Origin: Methanococcoides sp. EBM-47 | GTDB taxonomy: Archaea > Halobacteriota > Methanosarcinia > Methanosarcinales > Methanosarcinaceae | Direction: 5' to 3' | Assembly (NCBI GenBank): GCA_001896725.1 | Contig: MPPA01000052.1 | Coordinates: 1-64,000, forward strand | DNA length: 64,000 nucleotides | In this document: one piece after another, positions 15,602-25,124 of the stretch | Layout of the letters: each line of letters starts with the position of its first letter | Numbering within the stretch: position 1 is the first letter of the stretch | The notes under the pieces: generated by a model | Told to the model about the DNA's origin: nothing | Databases searched by the model: none | The model's input: the letters and a program-made list of their open reading frames with translations, nothing else | Position numbers and translations under genes: made by a program

Positions 15602-17506
15602 TTATATGAACTTTGGCCTCATCGAGAGCATCTTTGCAAGAGGCAGCCCCCGATATGGCAAACCAGCGATCTCTGCCCGTATGCGGGAGTCCAGTTCTTC
15701 GGTCGACATTTCCATGGTCTTTGGACGATTGGCCTGGGATTCCGCCCTTATGGTCACATTTATCCTACCGGTTTCAACCTCCCTGTCCCCGATAACAACC
15801 ACATATGGGACCCATTCACGTCCTGCTTCACGTATGCGTTTGCCCACAGTATCTTCCCTGTCATCGATATCCACACGGCAATGCAGCTTCTCTGAAATCT
15901 GCTTTGCGAACTCCAGATGCTTTTCAGAGACAGGAAGCAACCTTACCTGTGTAGGGGAAAGCCATACAGGAAGCATGGGCACCTCCCCACGCTCTGCCCT
16001 CATGGCCTCTTTTTCCAGCAGACCATAGATGCAGCGCTCGATAGCACCGCTTGGGGAACAGTGCAGGATGGTAGGACGTTTCTCTTCACCTGTGACATCG
16101 ATGTACCTTATGCCATACCTTTCAGCATTTTCCACATCTATCTGCACTGTGGAAAGAGCACTTGCCTTTGCAAGAGCATCTACAAAGTTGAACTCGAACT
16201 TGAGCACGAAGTAGAAGAAACGCGTATCCCACATCTCTACAAGCACCGGTTTGTTCACAATACGGGCAAGGTTGGTAATGAAATCCTTGTTCTCCTCGTA
16301 GAATTCTCTTGTGAACCTGATGGCGACCTCGAAATCTTCAACCTTGATACCTATCTGGTCCAGGATACGGATACACATATTGTACTGTTCATCGAACTGA
16401 GCGATAGCCTGGTCCATGTCATGGCACAAAGTATGCATATCGGGCATGGTGAACGCCCGCAGGCGGCGCAGTCCCACAAGCTCTCCCCTCTGCTCCCTGC
16501 GGAAACTGTAGCGTGTAAGCTCGATCATCTTCAGAGGAAGGTTCCTGTAGGACATGGTCATATCGTGGTTGATCAGGAACTGGCCAAAACAAGCAGCAAA
16601 CCTCAGGAAAAGCTGCCTTTTATCAGACTCTATGGAGTACTGCCTTGCAGGGAACCTGTCAAGATACTTCTTAAGAGTGGGATGGTTCATGTCATACATT
16701 AAAGGGGTTTCAACTTCCATAGCCCCCGTTTTAATGGATTCCTCGACCACATAGTTCTCAAGTAAGGATTTAATGAGCCGGCCTTTGGGATAATAGCGCA
16801 TGTTACCGGAATCAGATCCTGGTTCATAGTCAGCTATCTCAAGCCTGCGCATGAGCTCAACATGTGGAGGCGCCTTATCAACCTCTCTTTTCTTGGAGAT
16901 CTCATAGTCAACGAACTTACTGAGGTTCTCATGTCCTTTAAGATCAAAGCTATCCATTTCATGAAGCTGACCGTCTGGAGTGAGGATGTGCCAGTATGAT
17001 CTTGCGGTACTTTCAGCTTTCAAAGCTTCAGAAACTACCTCCGGTCTTTTTTCAGGGGTACACGCAACGCTTACACCATCTTTATTTTCAAAAGATATCG
17101 ACCTGGACAGCTCAGACAGAGGATGACCTTTGCAGCTGATCCTGAATGCTTTATACCAGCCAAAGGGAGCCCTTTTTACCATATACTTCTTCGAAAGTGC
17201 CTTTTCCATGGCGGTCATAACATAGACCGCAACTTTTGGGGAAGACAGATCTGAACTTAGATGAGCATACGGATAAAGCATGATATTTTCTGTTTTTACC
17301 TGCCCTGCGATCTTCTCGATCTCAGAGACACCTTTTAGGACCATTTCATCGGGACTTGCCTCATCTGCCTTTTCAACGGCAATGAAAACTGTGAGCGCGT
17401 CCTCCAGCCTGCCAGACTTCATTGGATCTTCGATCTTCTCTGCCACCGGGGTGCTTTTCTTGACCTCATATTCGATATAATCAGAATGGATGAGCAATAG
17501 CTGCAT
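15602..17506 (-). CDS. thrS: Threonyl-tRNA synthetase, archaeal type
   Basis: A 634-residue class II aminoacyl-tRNA synthetase. Residues 1-145 are the archaeal editing domain, related to D-aminoacyl-tRNA deacylase and distinct from bacterial N2 ([12 protein letters not shown] start). The catalytic core spans about 250-500 with motif 2 [13 protein letters not shown] and motif 3 [12 protein letters not shown]. The C-terminal anticodon-binding HGTP domain spans about 510-620. The length and editing domain match full-length archaeal ThrS, so no separate editing protein is needed. ATG 17506 is followed immediately by the editing domain, with an A+T-rich promoter region upstream. Confidence 0.96.
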   Translation of the reverse strand: MQLLLIHSDYIEYEVKKSTPVAEKIEDPMKSGRLEDALTVFIAVEKADEASPDEMVLKGVSEIEKIAGQVKTENIMLYPYAHLSSDLSSPKVAVYVMTAMEKALSKKYMVKRAPFGWYKAFRISCKGHPLSELSRSISFENKDGVSVACTPEKRPEVVSEALKAESTARSYWHILTPDGQLHEMDSFDLKGHENLSKFVDYEISKKREVDKAPPHVELMRRLEIADYEPGSDSGNMRYYPKGRLIKSLLENYVVEESIKTGAMEVETPLMYDMNHPTLKKYLDRFPARQYSIESDKRQLFLRFAACFGQFLINHDMTMSYRNLPLKMIELTRYSFRREQRGELVGLRRLRAFTMPDMHTLCHDMDQAIAQFDEQYNMCIRILDQIGIKVEDFEVAIRFTREFYEENKDFITNLARIVNKPVLVEMWDTRFFYFVLKFEFNFVDALAKASALSTVQIDVENAERYGIRYIDVTGEEKRPTILHCSPSGAIERCIYGLLEKEAMRAERGEVPMLPVWLSPTQVRLLPVSEKHLEFAKQISEKLHCRVDIDDREDTVGKRIREAGREWVPYVVVIGDREVETGRINVTIRAESQANRPKTMEMSTEELDSRIRAEIAGLPYRGLPLAKMLSMRPKFI

Positions 17507-17601
17507 GATTTCACCTGCAAAATTACCTGTAGACTTAGATTAAACAATACTTATAAACCTTTTTAAAGAAAAAATGGCCGTCTTTCAATACGACCCTGTA
17601 G

Positions 17602-18675
17602 TCATTTCAAACCCGGGAGTTTTGTTTTCTTTTTCTCACCGTAGACTGGGGTTCTCATATGTACCCTATATGCGGCGATCAAAGAAGCAAGGATTATAGG
17701 TGCCATGAAGAAACCGGCGATACCTCCTACAAAAGCGCCTCCCAGGAAAGAGAGCATGATAAGCATTGGATGCACACGTGAATGCATGCTGGCAAGATAT
17801 GGACGAAGGATGAACTCTGGTGGCAGGTAAATGACAATAGAGGACACTACAAAAAAGATCACAGCTGCCTCAAGCCCTATTTGGAAATAGCGAAGCACGG
17901 CAAGGGCAATGAGCACCATATAACCGGCAAACAATGGAATGACAGATGCAATGAAAATAAGAGTGGCAAGAGCCAATATATGAGAGAAACCAAAAATATA
18001 AAAGACTATCAGAGAAGCTACACTGACAAACAGGGCAGCATAAGCATTGCCTATGAACACACCTTTAAGTATGAGGTCCAGATGCTGTATGTATTCTGTG
18101 ACCCATGGTCTATTATCCACAGGCATGAAGGCCATGATATTATTATAGACCTTGTGCCCGTCAGCCAGAAGGAAATAGCATACCAGTACAGATATCACCA
18201 GGTTGAGAGCGAACATTACAATTGTCATTGCATAGGATATAAAATCGAAACCGCCTAAAAAAGGCAGCAAAGAAGTGGACATATCCCATATAGCTTGGCG
18301 GATCTGCTCATTGTACTCTGGTGGCACATCGATGGACTTGACAAAATCGAACAGCGAATTAATGAACACATCCTGATTATCAAAGATCCAGCCGATGAAT
18401 CTCACGATCTCGAATATGCCTGAACCTAATATCAATACAATAGGCATGACAATGACAAGAGTGGCTATCAGCGCACCAAGCCTTTTATGCCGGTGTAACT
18501 TGAGATATAATGGCCTTGCTATATACGCAAGGACCAGACCCAGAACTATCCCATCTGCAAGGGGAAGAAAAATAAACGCAAGGACCATTGAGAGCAGTAT
18601 AGCGGTCAAGATAACAGCTATCTTCATTCTGGAGGATATTAGGAAAGATATACCGTCTAATTGGCCTAACTGCAT
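17602..18675 (-). CDS. AI-2E/PerM family membrane transporter
   Basis: A 357-residue polytopic membrane protein of the AI-2E (UPF0118, PerM/TqsA) family. Seen: two N-terminal helices (residues about 17-50) with the conserved GLVLAYIARPL motif, a helix at 70-90, a soluble loop (about 95-150), then hydrophobic segments through 330 with the C-terminal PMLIMLSFLGGAFVGGIAGFFMAP motif in parts. Substrates of family members vary (quorum signals, sodium/proton exchange), so none is assigned here. ATG 18675 is used; ATG 18627, just before the first helix, is possible. A TATA-like ATTATATAA lies about 40 nt upstream. Confidence 0.85.
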   Translation of the reverse strand: MQLGQLDGISFLISSRMKIAVILTAILLSMVLAFIFLPLADGIVLGLVLAYIARPLYLKLHRHKRLGALIATLVIVMPIVLILGSGIFEIVRFIGWIFDNQDVFINSLFDFVKSIDVPPEYNEQIRQAIWDMSTSLLPFLGGFDFISYAMTIVMFALNLVISVLVCYFLLADGHKVYNNIMAFMPVDNRPWVTEYIQHLDLILKGVFIGNAYAALFVSVASLIVFYIFGFSHILALATLIFIASVIPLFAGYMVLIALAVLRYFQIGLEAAVIFFVVSSIVIYLPPEFILRPYLASMHSRVHPMLIMLSFLGGAFVGGIAGFFMAPIILASLIAAYRVHMRTPVYGEKKKTKLPGLK

Positions 18676-18744
18676 AAGTACACATCTGGTCGAAACTATT
18701 TTGTAAATGTTATATAATTAAAATTATAAGTATTAAAGCTTCAC

Positions 18745-18758
18745 CCATCTATAGATGG
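18745..18758 (-). terminator. Hairpin at the stop of the PAPS reductase-like fusion gene
   Basis: CCATCTATAGATGG is a perfect 14-nt palindrome spanning the stop codon (18749-18751). The minus-strand sequence beyond it is T-rich (CTTTAATACTTATAATTTTA). Probable terminator. Confidence 0.4.
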
Positions 18759-20767
18759 CCAAGATCGATCATAGGTAAATTACGGGAAGTATATTTTAAG
18801 ACAACACATGATCCTATGCATTTGCCGCATCTGATACAGACATCACTGATATGCAGGCCCCGCATATCATCGACCTCAATAGCACCTGTAGGGCAAATTC
18901 CCTGACATATACCACATCTTGTACACATGCAAACTCTCATAAGCTGCAATAAGACCTGCCTGAATGTTCCAGCAGCTTTTTCTCTGTCACTGGCAGTGAC
19001 CAGCAGGTTACCCGAAGAGAAGAACTTGACAGTCGCATCATCGGTGCTTACAAGCAGCATTCCTATGTTCTTTGAAGTCTTGATAGGGCCTATTATGTGC
19101 AGTACATCTGCTGCATCCTGCAAAGAGATGCCCCTTATGTTATCTTCAACTGTAAAACCTCCACCTGTGCAGGGGGAAACGCCACTGACCGACTCCACAC
19201 TGAAACTTTCATAGACCATGGGAACATCATACTTGATCCCGATCTCTTCTGCGAGCTTAAGGATCTTTGGAGGAGGTTCCTTCCATCTCCACAATCCATG
19301 TTCCACAAAGGATCCTGGCAAACCTTTTTTGCTGGTCCATTCCATCAGATATGTATTCCAGCGTGCATAAAGGTCAGGGTGCAATCGGGAAAAGATCTGA
19401 TGTTCAGCAGACAGGGAAGCAGGACATAGATAACAGCCCACTCTTTCGAACCCAAGGTCATAAAGAGGATTGTAGTCAAGTTTTTTTCCATATATGTACA
19501 TCCATACTTCGAGAGCCCTCCAGTCGCGAATAGGAAAAATGTTGAGCTGCGCAGGTACAAAGGGATTCCTCTCACTTGCAGAAATGGAAGCCCTGGAAAA
19601 AGATTCGTACCTTCTCTTGCCGTCCACGGTAAGACATACCTGCCCTTCACCTGAAGACTCGTCTATCAGTCTGTTAGCAGGTGCCAGCTTGCATACCTTG
19701 CAACACCAGCGCATATCCTTTGCAGGAGGACCGAACCTTTCAAGGTTCTCCCAAAAGGCATCTCCTGCAGTTGATTCCTTTAACTGGATACCTTTATCTG
19801 AACAGAAATGTCGCACAAATTCCACTGTTTCTGGAAACTCGATGCCTGTGTTCAAAAAAAAAGCCCTTATATCCCTGCCTTTAAGAGCGTTCATTGTCAG
19901 ATCGAGCACTACAAGGCTGTCCTTACCCCCACTGAAAGAAACATGCACTGGCAGGTCCCTGTATTCCCTGCGACTGGCAACACCCTTGATCACATTGGCA
20001 GCGTCCATGGATATTTTCCCCATGTGGCCTTTATTTGCTTCAATTATATCCTGCATGGAAGAGATACGCGGGTTTAGCGAAACTTTGCGCCCATCAAGTT
20101 TCTTAACTCTCAATACAGCATCTTGTGAGCTGTTAAAGTGTCCATGGTCCAAAAGGGATATGCCAAAACCTATAAGATTACCACATCTGATCAGAACGGT
20201 ATCTCCTTTTTTTATATCTTCTGTGAAATTTAGGATCTGATCAGCTTTTATCTTCTTGCCGCTGAGATGGCTGGAAGCCTTCCTCAGAACTACCGTTCTA
20301 TTAGTGGTTTTCTCTGCCAGTACCTTTGCACCTTCAATAGACAGATCTAAAACATGACTCAGAGACCTCATGTCAAAACGAAGTACGCCGAAATGTAAAC
20401 CGTCAACTATGATCCCATCTGTCCTGTCGTCACCTGTGGTTTTGTTAAGTAATATTATCCTGCTCCCGATAGGGTCACATCCGAAGGCCGATAACAAAAG
20501 AACGTGTATCAGTTCCTTTTCATAGGGTGAACAGAACCTTATGTCTCCAGGAGGGAACAGATCAAGACGGCTGCCCTCAGCCAGACAGACATCACACGTA
20601 GATCTTAACAGAGGTACATTGCAATGATAACACCAGAAAATATGATGCTGTAGATCAGCACCATGCTGTTTCCATGACCTCGCAGGTTTTGACCGGACCC
20701 GTGAACTAACACGCTTCCCGCTGGAAGGCTGTTCTTTAGCTGTATGGTATTTATTTGCGGTTCTCAT
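18749..20767 (-). CDS. Zinc ribbon-PUA-PAPS reductase-ferredoxin fusion protein
   Basis: A 672-residue multidomain protein. In order: a CxxC...CxxC zinc ribbon (CYHCNVPLLRSTCDVC, about 46-61); a PUA-like domain (about 165-245, with GDTVLIRCGNLIGFGIS); a PAPS reductase/ATP-pyrophosphatase domain (about 255-480) with P-loop SGGKDSL, the WCCKVCK cysteines and GCYLCPASL; and a C-terminal 2[4Fe-4S] ferredoxin (CTRCGICQGICP and CIRCGKCIGSC, about 615-655). The PUA domain points to RNA binding, so a tRNA or rRNA thiolation or reduction role is as plausible as sulfate assimilation. Similar fusions occur in methanogens with no established function. Follows the gltA-like gene by 39 nt. Confidence 0.8.
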   Translation of the reverse strand: MRTANKYHTAKEQPSSGKRVSSRVRSKPARSWKQHGADLQHHIFWCYHCNVPLLRSTCDVCLAEGSRLDLFPPGDIRFCSPYEKELIHVLLLSAFGCDPIGSRIILLNKTTGDDRTDGIIVDGLHFGVLRFDMRSLSHVLDLSIEGAKVLAEKTTNRTVVLRKASSHLSGKKIKADQILNFTEDIKKGDTVLIRCGNLIGFGISLLDHGHFNSSQDAVLRVKKLDGRKVSLNPRISSMQDIIEANKGHMGKISMDAANVIKGVASRREYRDLPVHVSFSGGKDSLVVLDLTMNALKGRDIRAFFLNTGIEFPETVEFVRHFCSDKGIQLKESTAGDAFWENLERFGPPAKDMRWCCKVCKLAPANRLIDESSGEGQVCLTVDGKRRYESFSRASISASERNPFVPAQLNIFPIRDWRALEVWMYIYGKKLDYNPLYDLGFERVGCYLCPASLSAEHQIFSRLHPDLYARWNTYLMEWTSKKGLPGSFVEHGLWRWKEPPPKILKLAEEIGIKYDVPMVYESFSVESVSGVSPCTGGGFTVEDNIRGISLQDAADVLHIIGPIKTSKNIGMLLVSTDDATVKFFSSGNLLVTASDREKAAGTFRQVLLQLMRVCMCTRCGICQGICPTGAIEVDDMRGLHISDVCIRCGKCIGSCVVLKYTSRNLPMIDLGHL

Positions 20768-20806
20768 ATGGTCCCGTTAAAACAAGTGAATGATCCGGTC
20801 ATGCTG

Positions 20807-22180
20807 TCATTGTCCACCAAGGCGATCATTAATGGTCCGGGCTGCCAGCTTTCCTGCACCCATAGCACTTATCACAGTCGCAGCACCTGTGACCACGTCA
20901 CCGCCTGCATACACGCCTGCAAGAGAGCTCATACCTGAACCATCAACAACTATAGTCCCTTTTGAAGTGGACTTCAGACCATCGGTCCCGGAAAATATGA
21001 TCGGGTTAGGGGAAGTGCCTATGGCGATTATCACAATATCGGCTTCGATCTCATGTTCTGAACCCTTCAGAGGCACAGGTCTTCTGCGACCTGAAGCATC
21101 TGGTTCACCAAGCTCCATCCTGATACACTCCACACCTTTGACATTCATTTTATCGTCACCAAGGATGCGGACCGGATTGGTGAGCAGTCTGAAGATAATG
21201 CCTTCTTCTTTAGCATTCTCCACTTCTTCCCTGCGGGCTGGCAGTTCATCCTCACTACGGCGATAGACGATACTGACCTCATCAGCGCCCAGCCGAAGAG
21301 CACACCTTGCAGCATCCATTGCCACATTTCCTCCACCAACAACTATGACATTCTTACCTCGCCTTATAGGAGTATCATAGTCAGGGAAGCGGAAAGCCTT
21401 CATGAGGTTCACACGGGTCAGGAACTCGTTAGCTGAATATACACCATTGAGGTTCTCTCCTTCGATATCCATGAAATTAGGAAGTCCTGCACCTGTTCCT
21501 AAAAATACTGCATCGAACTCTGTCCTCAGCTCATCCAGAGTTTTGATCTTGCCGATGACATGATCTACCTTGATATCAACACCAAGATTTTTTATATAGT
21601 CCACTTCCTGCCGTACTATTGCCTTTGGCAGACGGAACTCAGGGATACCGTAGGTAAGAACCCCTCCTGGTTCATGGAGTGATTCAAAGATCGTCACTGA
21701 ATGCCCTGCTTTCGCAAGATCGGCTGCTGCTGTAAGCCCTGCCGGACCCGAACCCACCACGGCAACATTTTTACCTGTGGGCTTGACTTTATGAGGTGCT
21801 GCAATATCCGAGATGCTCTCATGATCGGCAGCAAAACGCTCAAGACGTCCAATAGCTATGGGTTGTCCTTTCTTTGCAAGCACACAGTACTGCTCACATT
21901 GTACTTCCTGGGGACAGACACGTCCGCATACCGCAGGAAGGGCGTTCGTCAGCTTGATGATCCTGATGGCTTCATCGAAATCCCTCTCAGCGATACAGGC
22001 AATGAAAGCAGGAATGTCGATGTTCACAGGACAACCTTGCACACATTTAGGGTCCTTGCATTGAATGCAGCGTGTGGCTTCAGCAACCGCCTGTTCCTCA
22101 GTATAGCCCAGCGCTACCTCATTGAAGTTCTTGCGTCTTTCCTCCGGATCCTGTAATGGCATGGGCTGTCTTGATGCCAT
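20807..22180 (-). CDS. NADPH-dependent glutamate synthase small-chain-like flavoprotein (NfnB/SudA type)
   Basis: A 457-residue pyridine-nucleotide:disulfide oxidoreductase with an N-terminal [4Fe-4S] module. Seen: CIQCKDPKCVQGCP and CGRVCPQEVQCEQYC cysteine clusters (residues about 30-100), an FAD-binding GSGPAGLTAAADLAKAG, and an NAD(P)-binding GGGNVAMDAARCALRLG. It belongs to the GltA/GltD family. With the partner gene it matches NfnAB transhydrogenase or sulfide dehydrogenase SudAB; which reaction applies cannot be told by sequence reading. ATG 22180 overlaps the upstream stop by one base (TAATG), with GGAGG about 9 nt before it; a longer frame to 22204 is less likely. Confidence 0.85.
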   Translation of the reverse strand: MASRQPMPLQDPEERRKNFNEVALGYTEEQAVAEATRCIQCKDPKCVQGCPVNIDIPAFIACIAERDFDEAIRIIKLTNALPAVCGRVCPQEVQCEQYCVLAKKGQPIAIGRLERFAADHESISDIAAPHKVKPTGKNVAVVGSGPAGLTAAADLAKAGHSVTIFESLHEPGGVLTYGIPEFRLPKAIVRQEVDYIKNLGVDIKVDHVIGKIKTLDELRTEFDAVFLGTGAGLPNFMDIEGENLNGVYSANEFLTRVNLMKAFRFPDYDTPIRRGKNVIVVGGGNVAMDAARCALRLGADEVSIVYRRSEDELPARREEVENAKEEGIIFRLLTNPVRILGDDKMNVKGVECIRMELGEPDASGRRRPVPLKGSEHEIEADIVIIAIGTSPNPIIFSGTDGLKSTSKGTIVVDGSGMSSLAGVYAGGDVVTGAATVISAMGAGKLAARTINDRLGGQ

Positions 22181-23022
22181 TACTGTTCGCCTCCACAAGT
22201 GCATTCATGCTTCTTGATAGAAGTACCCTCTTCATCCCTGTAAAATGCAAGTCGGCTCATGAGCAAATTGAAATCTACCTTATGGGCATCGAACTCAGGT
22301 CCGTCCACACAGGCAAACTTGGTCTTACCATCAACAGAAACACGGCATCCTCCACACATACCAGTGCCATCGATCATTATGGGGTTTAAGCTGACGATCG
22401 TCTGTATCCCGAAAGTTTTTGTCACTCCTGCCACTGCCCTCATCATTATAGGTGGTCCGATGGCCACTACCCGGTCCACGTGCTCACCACCCTGCAGTAG
22501 TTTCTGGAGCACATCGGTCACAAAACCATGATGACCTTTGGTCCCGTCATCGGTACATACCAGCAGTTCATCACTGACAGCCCGCATCTCTTCTTCAAGG
22601 ATCAGCAAATTTTCGCTCCGGGCACCAATGATAGTTATTACTTTATTACCTGCGGCCTTATAGGCCTTCACCTGGGGATAAGCAGGAGCCACTCCTACAC
22701 CCCCTCCCACCATCACAACAGTGCCAAGTTTATCTATTTCAGAAGGAGTGCCCAGTGGTCCTACAAAATCCTGAAGCTCATCCTGGGCATTCAATGTGGC
22801 CAGTTGTTTGGTCGTCTTTCCCATCTCCTGGAAAATAATGGTCACAGAACCTTCCCCTACATCATGGTCTGCAATAGTGAGAGGGATCCTTTCACCTTGC
22901 TCATCGATCCTGATCATCACGAACTGCCCGGGCTTTGCAGCTCTTGCCACATCAGGTGCAAACACCTTCATTAAATGCACCTGATGCACCATATCCCGTT
23001 TCTCGATTATCCTGTATGACAT
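22180..23022 (-). CDS. Ferredoxin-NADP reductase-like [2Fe-2S] flavoprotein (NfnA/SudB type)
   Basis: A 280-residue protein of the dihydroorotate dehydrogenase electron-transfer subunit/SudB family. Seen: FAD-binding PGQFVMIRIDEQGERIPLTI (residues 31-50), NAD-binding VGGGVGVAPAYPQ, and the C-terminal [2Fe-2S] site GTGMCGGCRV with a later FACVDGPEF, where one ligand is typically Asp in NfnA. It is the partner of the flavoprotein encoded immediately downstream. In NfnAB the pair bifurcates electrons between NADPH, NADH and ferredoxin; in Pyrococcus SudAB it reduces polysulfide. Methanosarcinales use F420 mainly, so the physiological donor here is open. Confidence 0.85.
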   Translation of the reverse strand: MSYRIIEKRDMVHQVHLMKVFAPDVARAAKPGQFVMIRIDEQGERIPLTIADHDVGEGSVTIIFQEMGKTTKQLATLNAQDELQDFVGPLGTPSEIDKLGTVVMVGGGVGVAPAYPQVKAYKAAGNKVITIIGARSENLLILEEEMRAVSDELLVCTDDGTKGHHGFVTDVLQKLLQGGEHVDRVVAIGPPIMMRAVAGVTKTFGIQTIVSLNPIMIDGTGMCGGCRVSVDGKTKFACVDGPEFDAHKVDFNLLMSRLAFYRDEEGTSIKKHECTCGGEQ

Positions 23023-23183
23023 TTGATCACATTTCAGACTGGATTGGAGGATTTATGTTGCATAGGATAAGAGTAATAGTACTTAAAAATTCAGTTGAAA
23101 CTGAGTAAAAATTAAAGATATTAGATATAATCAGATATGGTCAAAAAGATCAAGTTCTTATCATTCATTTATAACAGACCATA

Positions 23184-24755
23184 TCACTTCTTAGGAGTTA
23201 ATATGTACACATTGGTAATGATATTTACCACATCAGCGTTCTCTCCAAGCCAGCTAATAACGGTCCCATTGGGATTTGCCGCGTTGATATCTCCTGTAAG
23301 TATAAAGAAAATGGTATTTGTCTGCTCATCCACAAAAGAATCCAATTCCTGCTGACTGGATCCAGGATCTATTATAAAAGTCCCATCAGTAGAGTTATCA
23401 TAATAGAACCTAAATGGCTTTGAGATATAACCTGGAAGTGGTGCTATTATATCCCCCGGTCTAGTAATGGTGGTCATATAAGATGCCACGCCCCTCCAAT
23501 CATCTTTTTTTGGAGAAGAATAGTAGTTTACAAGGGGGCCCAGTGAACTTAGTAAAAGAACAAACACAAATATGACAGTCAGAACTTGACTTTTTTTCTC
23601 TGATAAGTGCCTGTTGCTTTTTGGTGAAGTGTTCACAGAGAATATGAAACTGGAAGTAGCGGTCAAACCGCGTGCTATGATAAGCAGATAGGCAGGCAGG
23701 ATGAAAAGAAGATACCTTGGATGAAAAGGCATTATATCTGAAAGATAGTAGCTCACTATAACTGGAAGGAAGAACCATGAACAAAGTAAAACAGCCTGCC
23801 TGCGTTTAGATAGGACCATCGCTATAGCACCTAGTGCAAAAAAGGTTAGGTAAAGCAGAGAAGGAGATGGGGAAAACGTAAAATGAGAGAGCAAGCTTGA
23901 AATGAAATAGGTCTGGTCCACACCCCATGTCACCTCTCCTCCAACCCTTGAAGCCGCCTGTTCAAAAAAAACCTGAATGCGGGGAATTATAAGAACTACA
24001 ATGGAGACTGCGCTGATAAAAAATGCCTTTACCTGCGGTAAGATCTCTGATCTGAAATGTAATGTTCTGTTCTCATAAGAAAAAAGGAGGATCAAAAAAT
24101 AAAATATCTCTATAGGAAATATGAAGAAACCAAAATAATGAGTATAGATGTTCAGCACTGTAAAAACAACGAACAAAAACCAGAAACCATTACGCTTATC
24201 CTCGATTGCCGAATAAAAAAAGAAAATGGAACCAAGGGTAAGGAATACCATCATTGAATACATCCTTGCCTCTTGGGAATAATAGATATGCGACAAGGAA
24301 ACAGAAAGCAAAAAAGAACTGATGAGACCTTCTTTTACAGTGAACATGCGTGTTCCAAGCATATAGAGCAATGGGATGGCAATTATCCCGAACACCATGG
24401 ATGGAAAGCGTAACAGTATTTCAGATTTTCCAGTGAGCAGGAAAAAATGAACAACAAAATAATAAAGTGGGGGATGGACATCGTTCTTTGTTGCCTCGTA
24501 TATTCCAGAGAGGTTATCAGATGATAAGAAATAGGTGGCTGCTTCATCAAGCCATATTGATTCTGCTCCAAGTTGATAGATCCTTAAAAGGGCGCCTATG
24601 AAAATTATTGCTAATAACAGCTGTAATTCTCTGAACGACCTTATATTGTCAATGAATTGGGATATCTTCCCTTTTATCTTTGAGGTCTGATCCGCATATG
24701 AAACTTCTTCAGCAGATGATTGCCTTTGAGCCGACATATGATTACTCTGGTCCAT
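23184..24755 (-). CDS. GT39-family (GT-C) membrane glycosyltransferase
   Basis: A 523-residue polytopic protein of the dolichyl-phosphate-mannose protein mannosyltransferase/ArnT superfamily. Seen: a polar N-terminus of about 40 residues, about ten to eleven hydrophobic segments, the catalytic loop signature IWLDEAATYF in the first extracytoplasmic loop, NDVHPPLYYFVVHFF, and SQEARMY. Such enzymes transfer a sugar from a polyprenyl-phosphate donor to a lipid or protein outside the membrane. The hydrophilic C-terminal part after residue 420 lies outside. It opens the glycan locus but reads divergently from the rest. ATG 24755 or 24737 are both possible starts. Confidence 0.85.
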   Translation of the reverse strand: MDQSNHMSAQRQSSAEEVSYADQTSKIKGKISQFIDNIRSFRELQLLLAIIFIGALLRIYQLGAESIWLDEAATYFLSSDNLSGIYEATKNDVHPPLYYFVVHFFLLTGKSEILLRFPSMVFGIIAIPLLYMLGTRMFTVKEGLISSFLLSVSLSHIYYSQEARMYSMMVFLTLGSIFFFYSAIEDKRNGFWFLFVVFTVLNIYTHYFGFFIFPIEIFYFLILLFSYENRTLHFRSEILPQVKAFFISAVSIVVLIIPRIQVFFEQAASRVGGEVTWGVDQTYFISSLLSHFTFSPSPSLLYLTFFALGAIAMVLSKRRQAVLLCSWFFLPVIVSYYLSDIMPFHPRYLLFILPAYLLIIARGLTATSSFIFSVNTSPKSNRHLSEKKSQVLTVIFVFVLLLSSLGPLVNYYSSPKKDDWRGVASYMTTITRPGDIIAPLPGYISKPFRFYYDNSTDGTFIIDPGSSQQELDSFVDEQTNTIFFILTGDINAANPNGTVISWLGENADVVNIITNVYILTPKK

Positions 24756-25124
24756 TTTATATATGAAAGGTATATTTAATTATGCATCATTAGTAAAGTA
24801 ATTATGATATAAAATAAATGCTTCAAGCTTACGACATAACAATATAAATATATCAAAATAAATACTAAGATAAAATTATATGATCTAATATAATATTTAA
24901 TATAATATGCTATAAGGAACCTTGATCCCAGGAGCTTGCAGACAGATGCAAATGATTGAAATGAGAGAATGTTAGTAACTGATATATATTAATAAGCTTT
25001 TTTAAGCATATAAATCAGGACGAACAACTAAAGGTCAAATATGATCGATTGGTATACAACCTAAATGACCCGTAAAAGGGGCTGACCAATAAAGTGTATA
25101 CTGTAAAAGAAAGGGGATGGAAAT
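24756..25124. other. Divergent A+T-rich promoter region before manC
   Basis: The region between the GT39-type gene and manC is strongly A+T rich, with many TATA-like sites. It contains short frames just before manC: ATG 25040 reading seven codons and, overlapping the manC start, ATG 25117 reading six codons to a TAA at 25135-25137 in a different frame. No other gene or repeat was seen. Confidence 0.45.
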
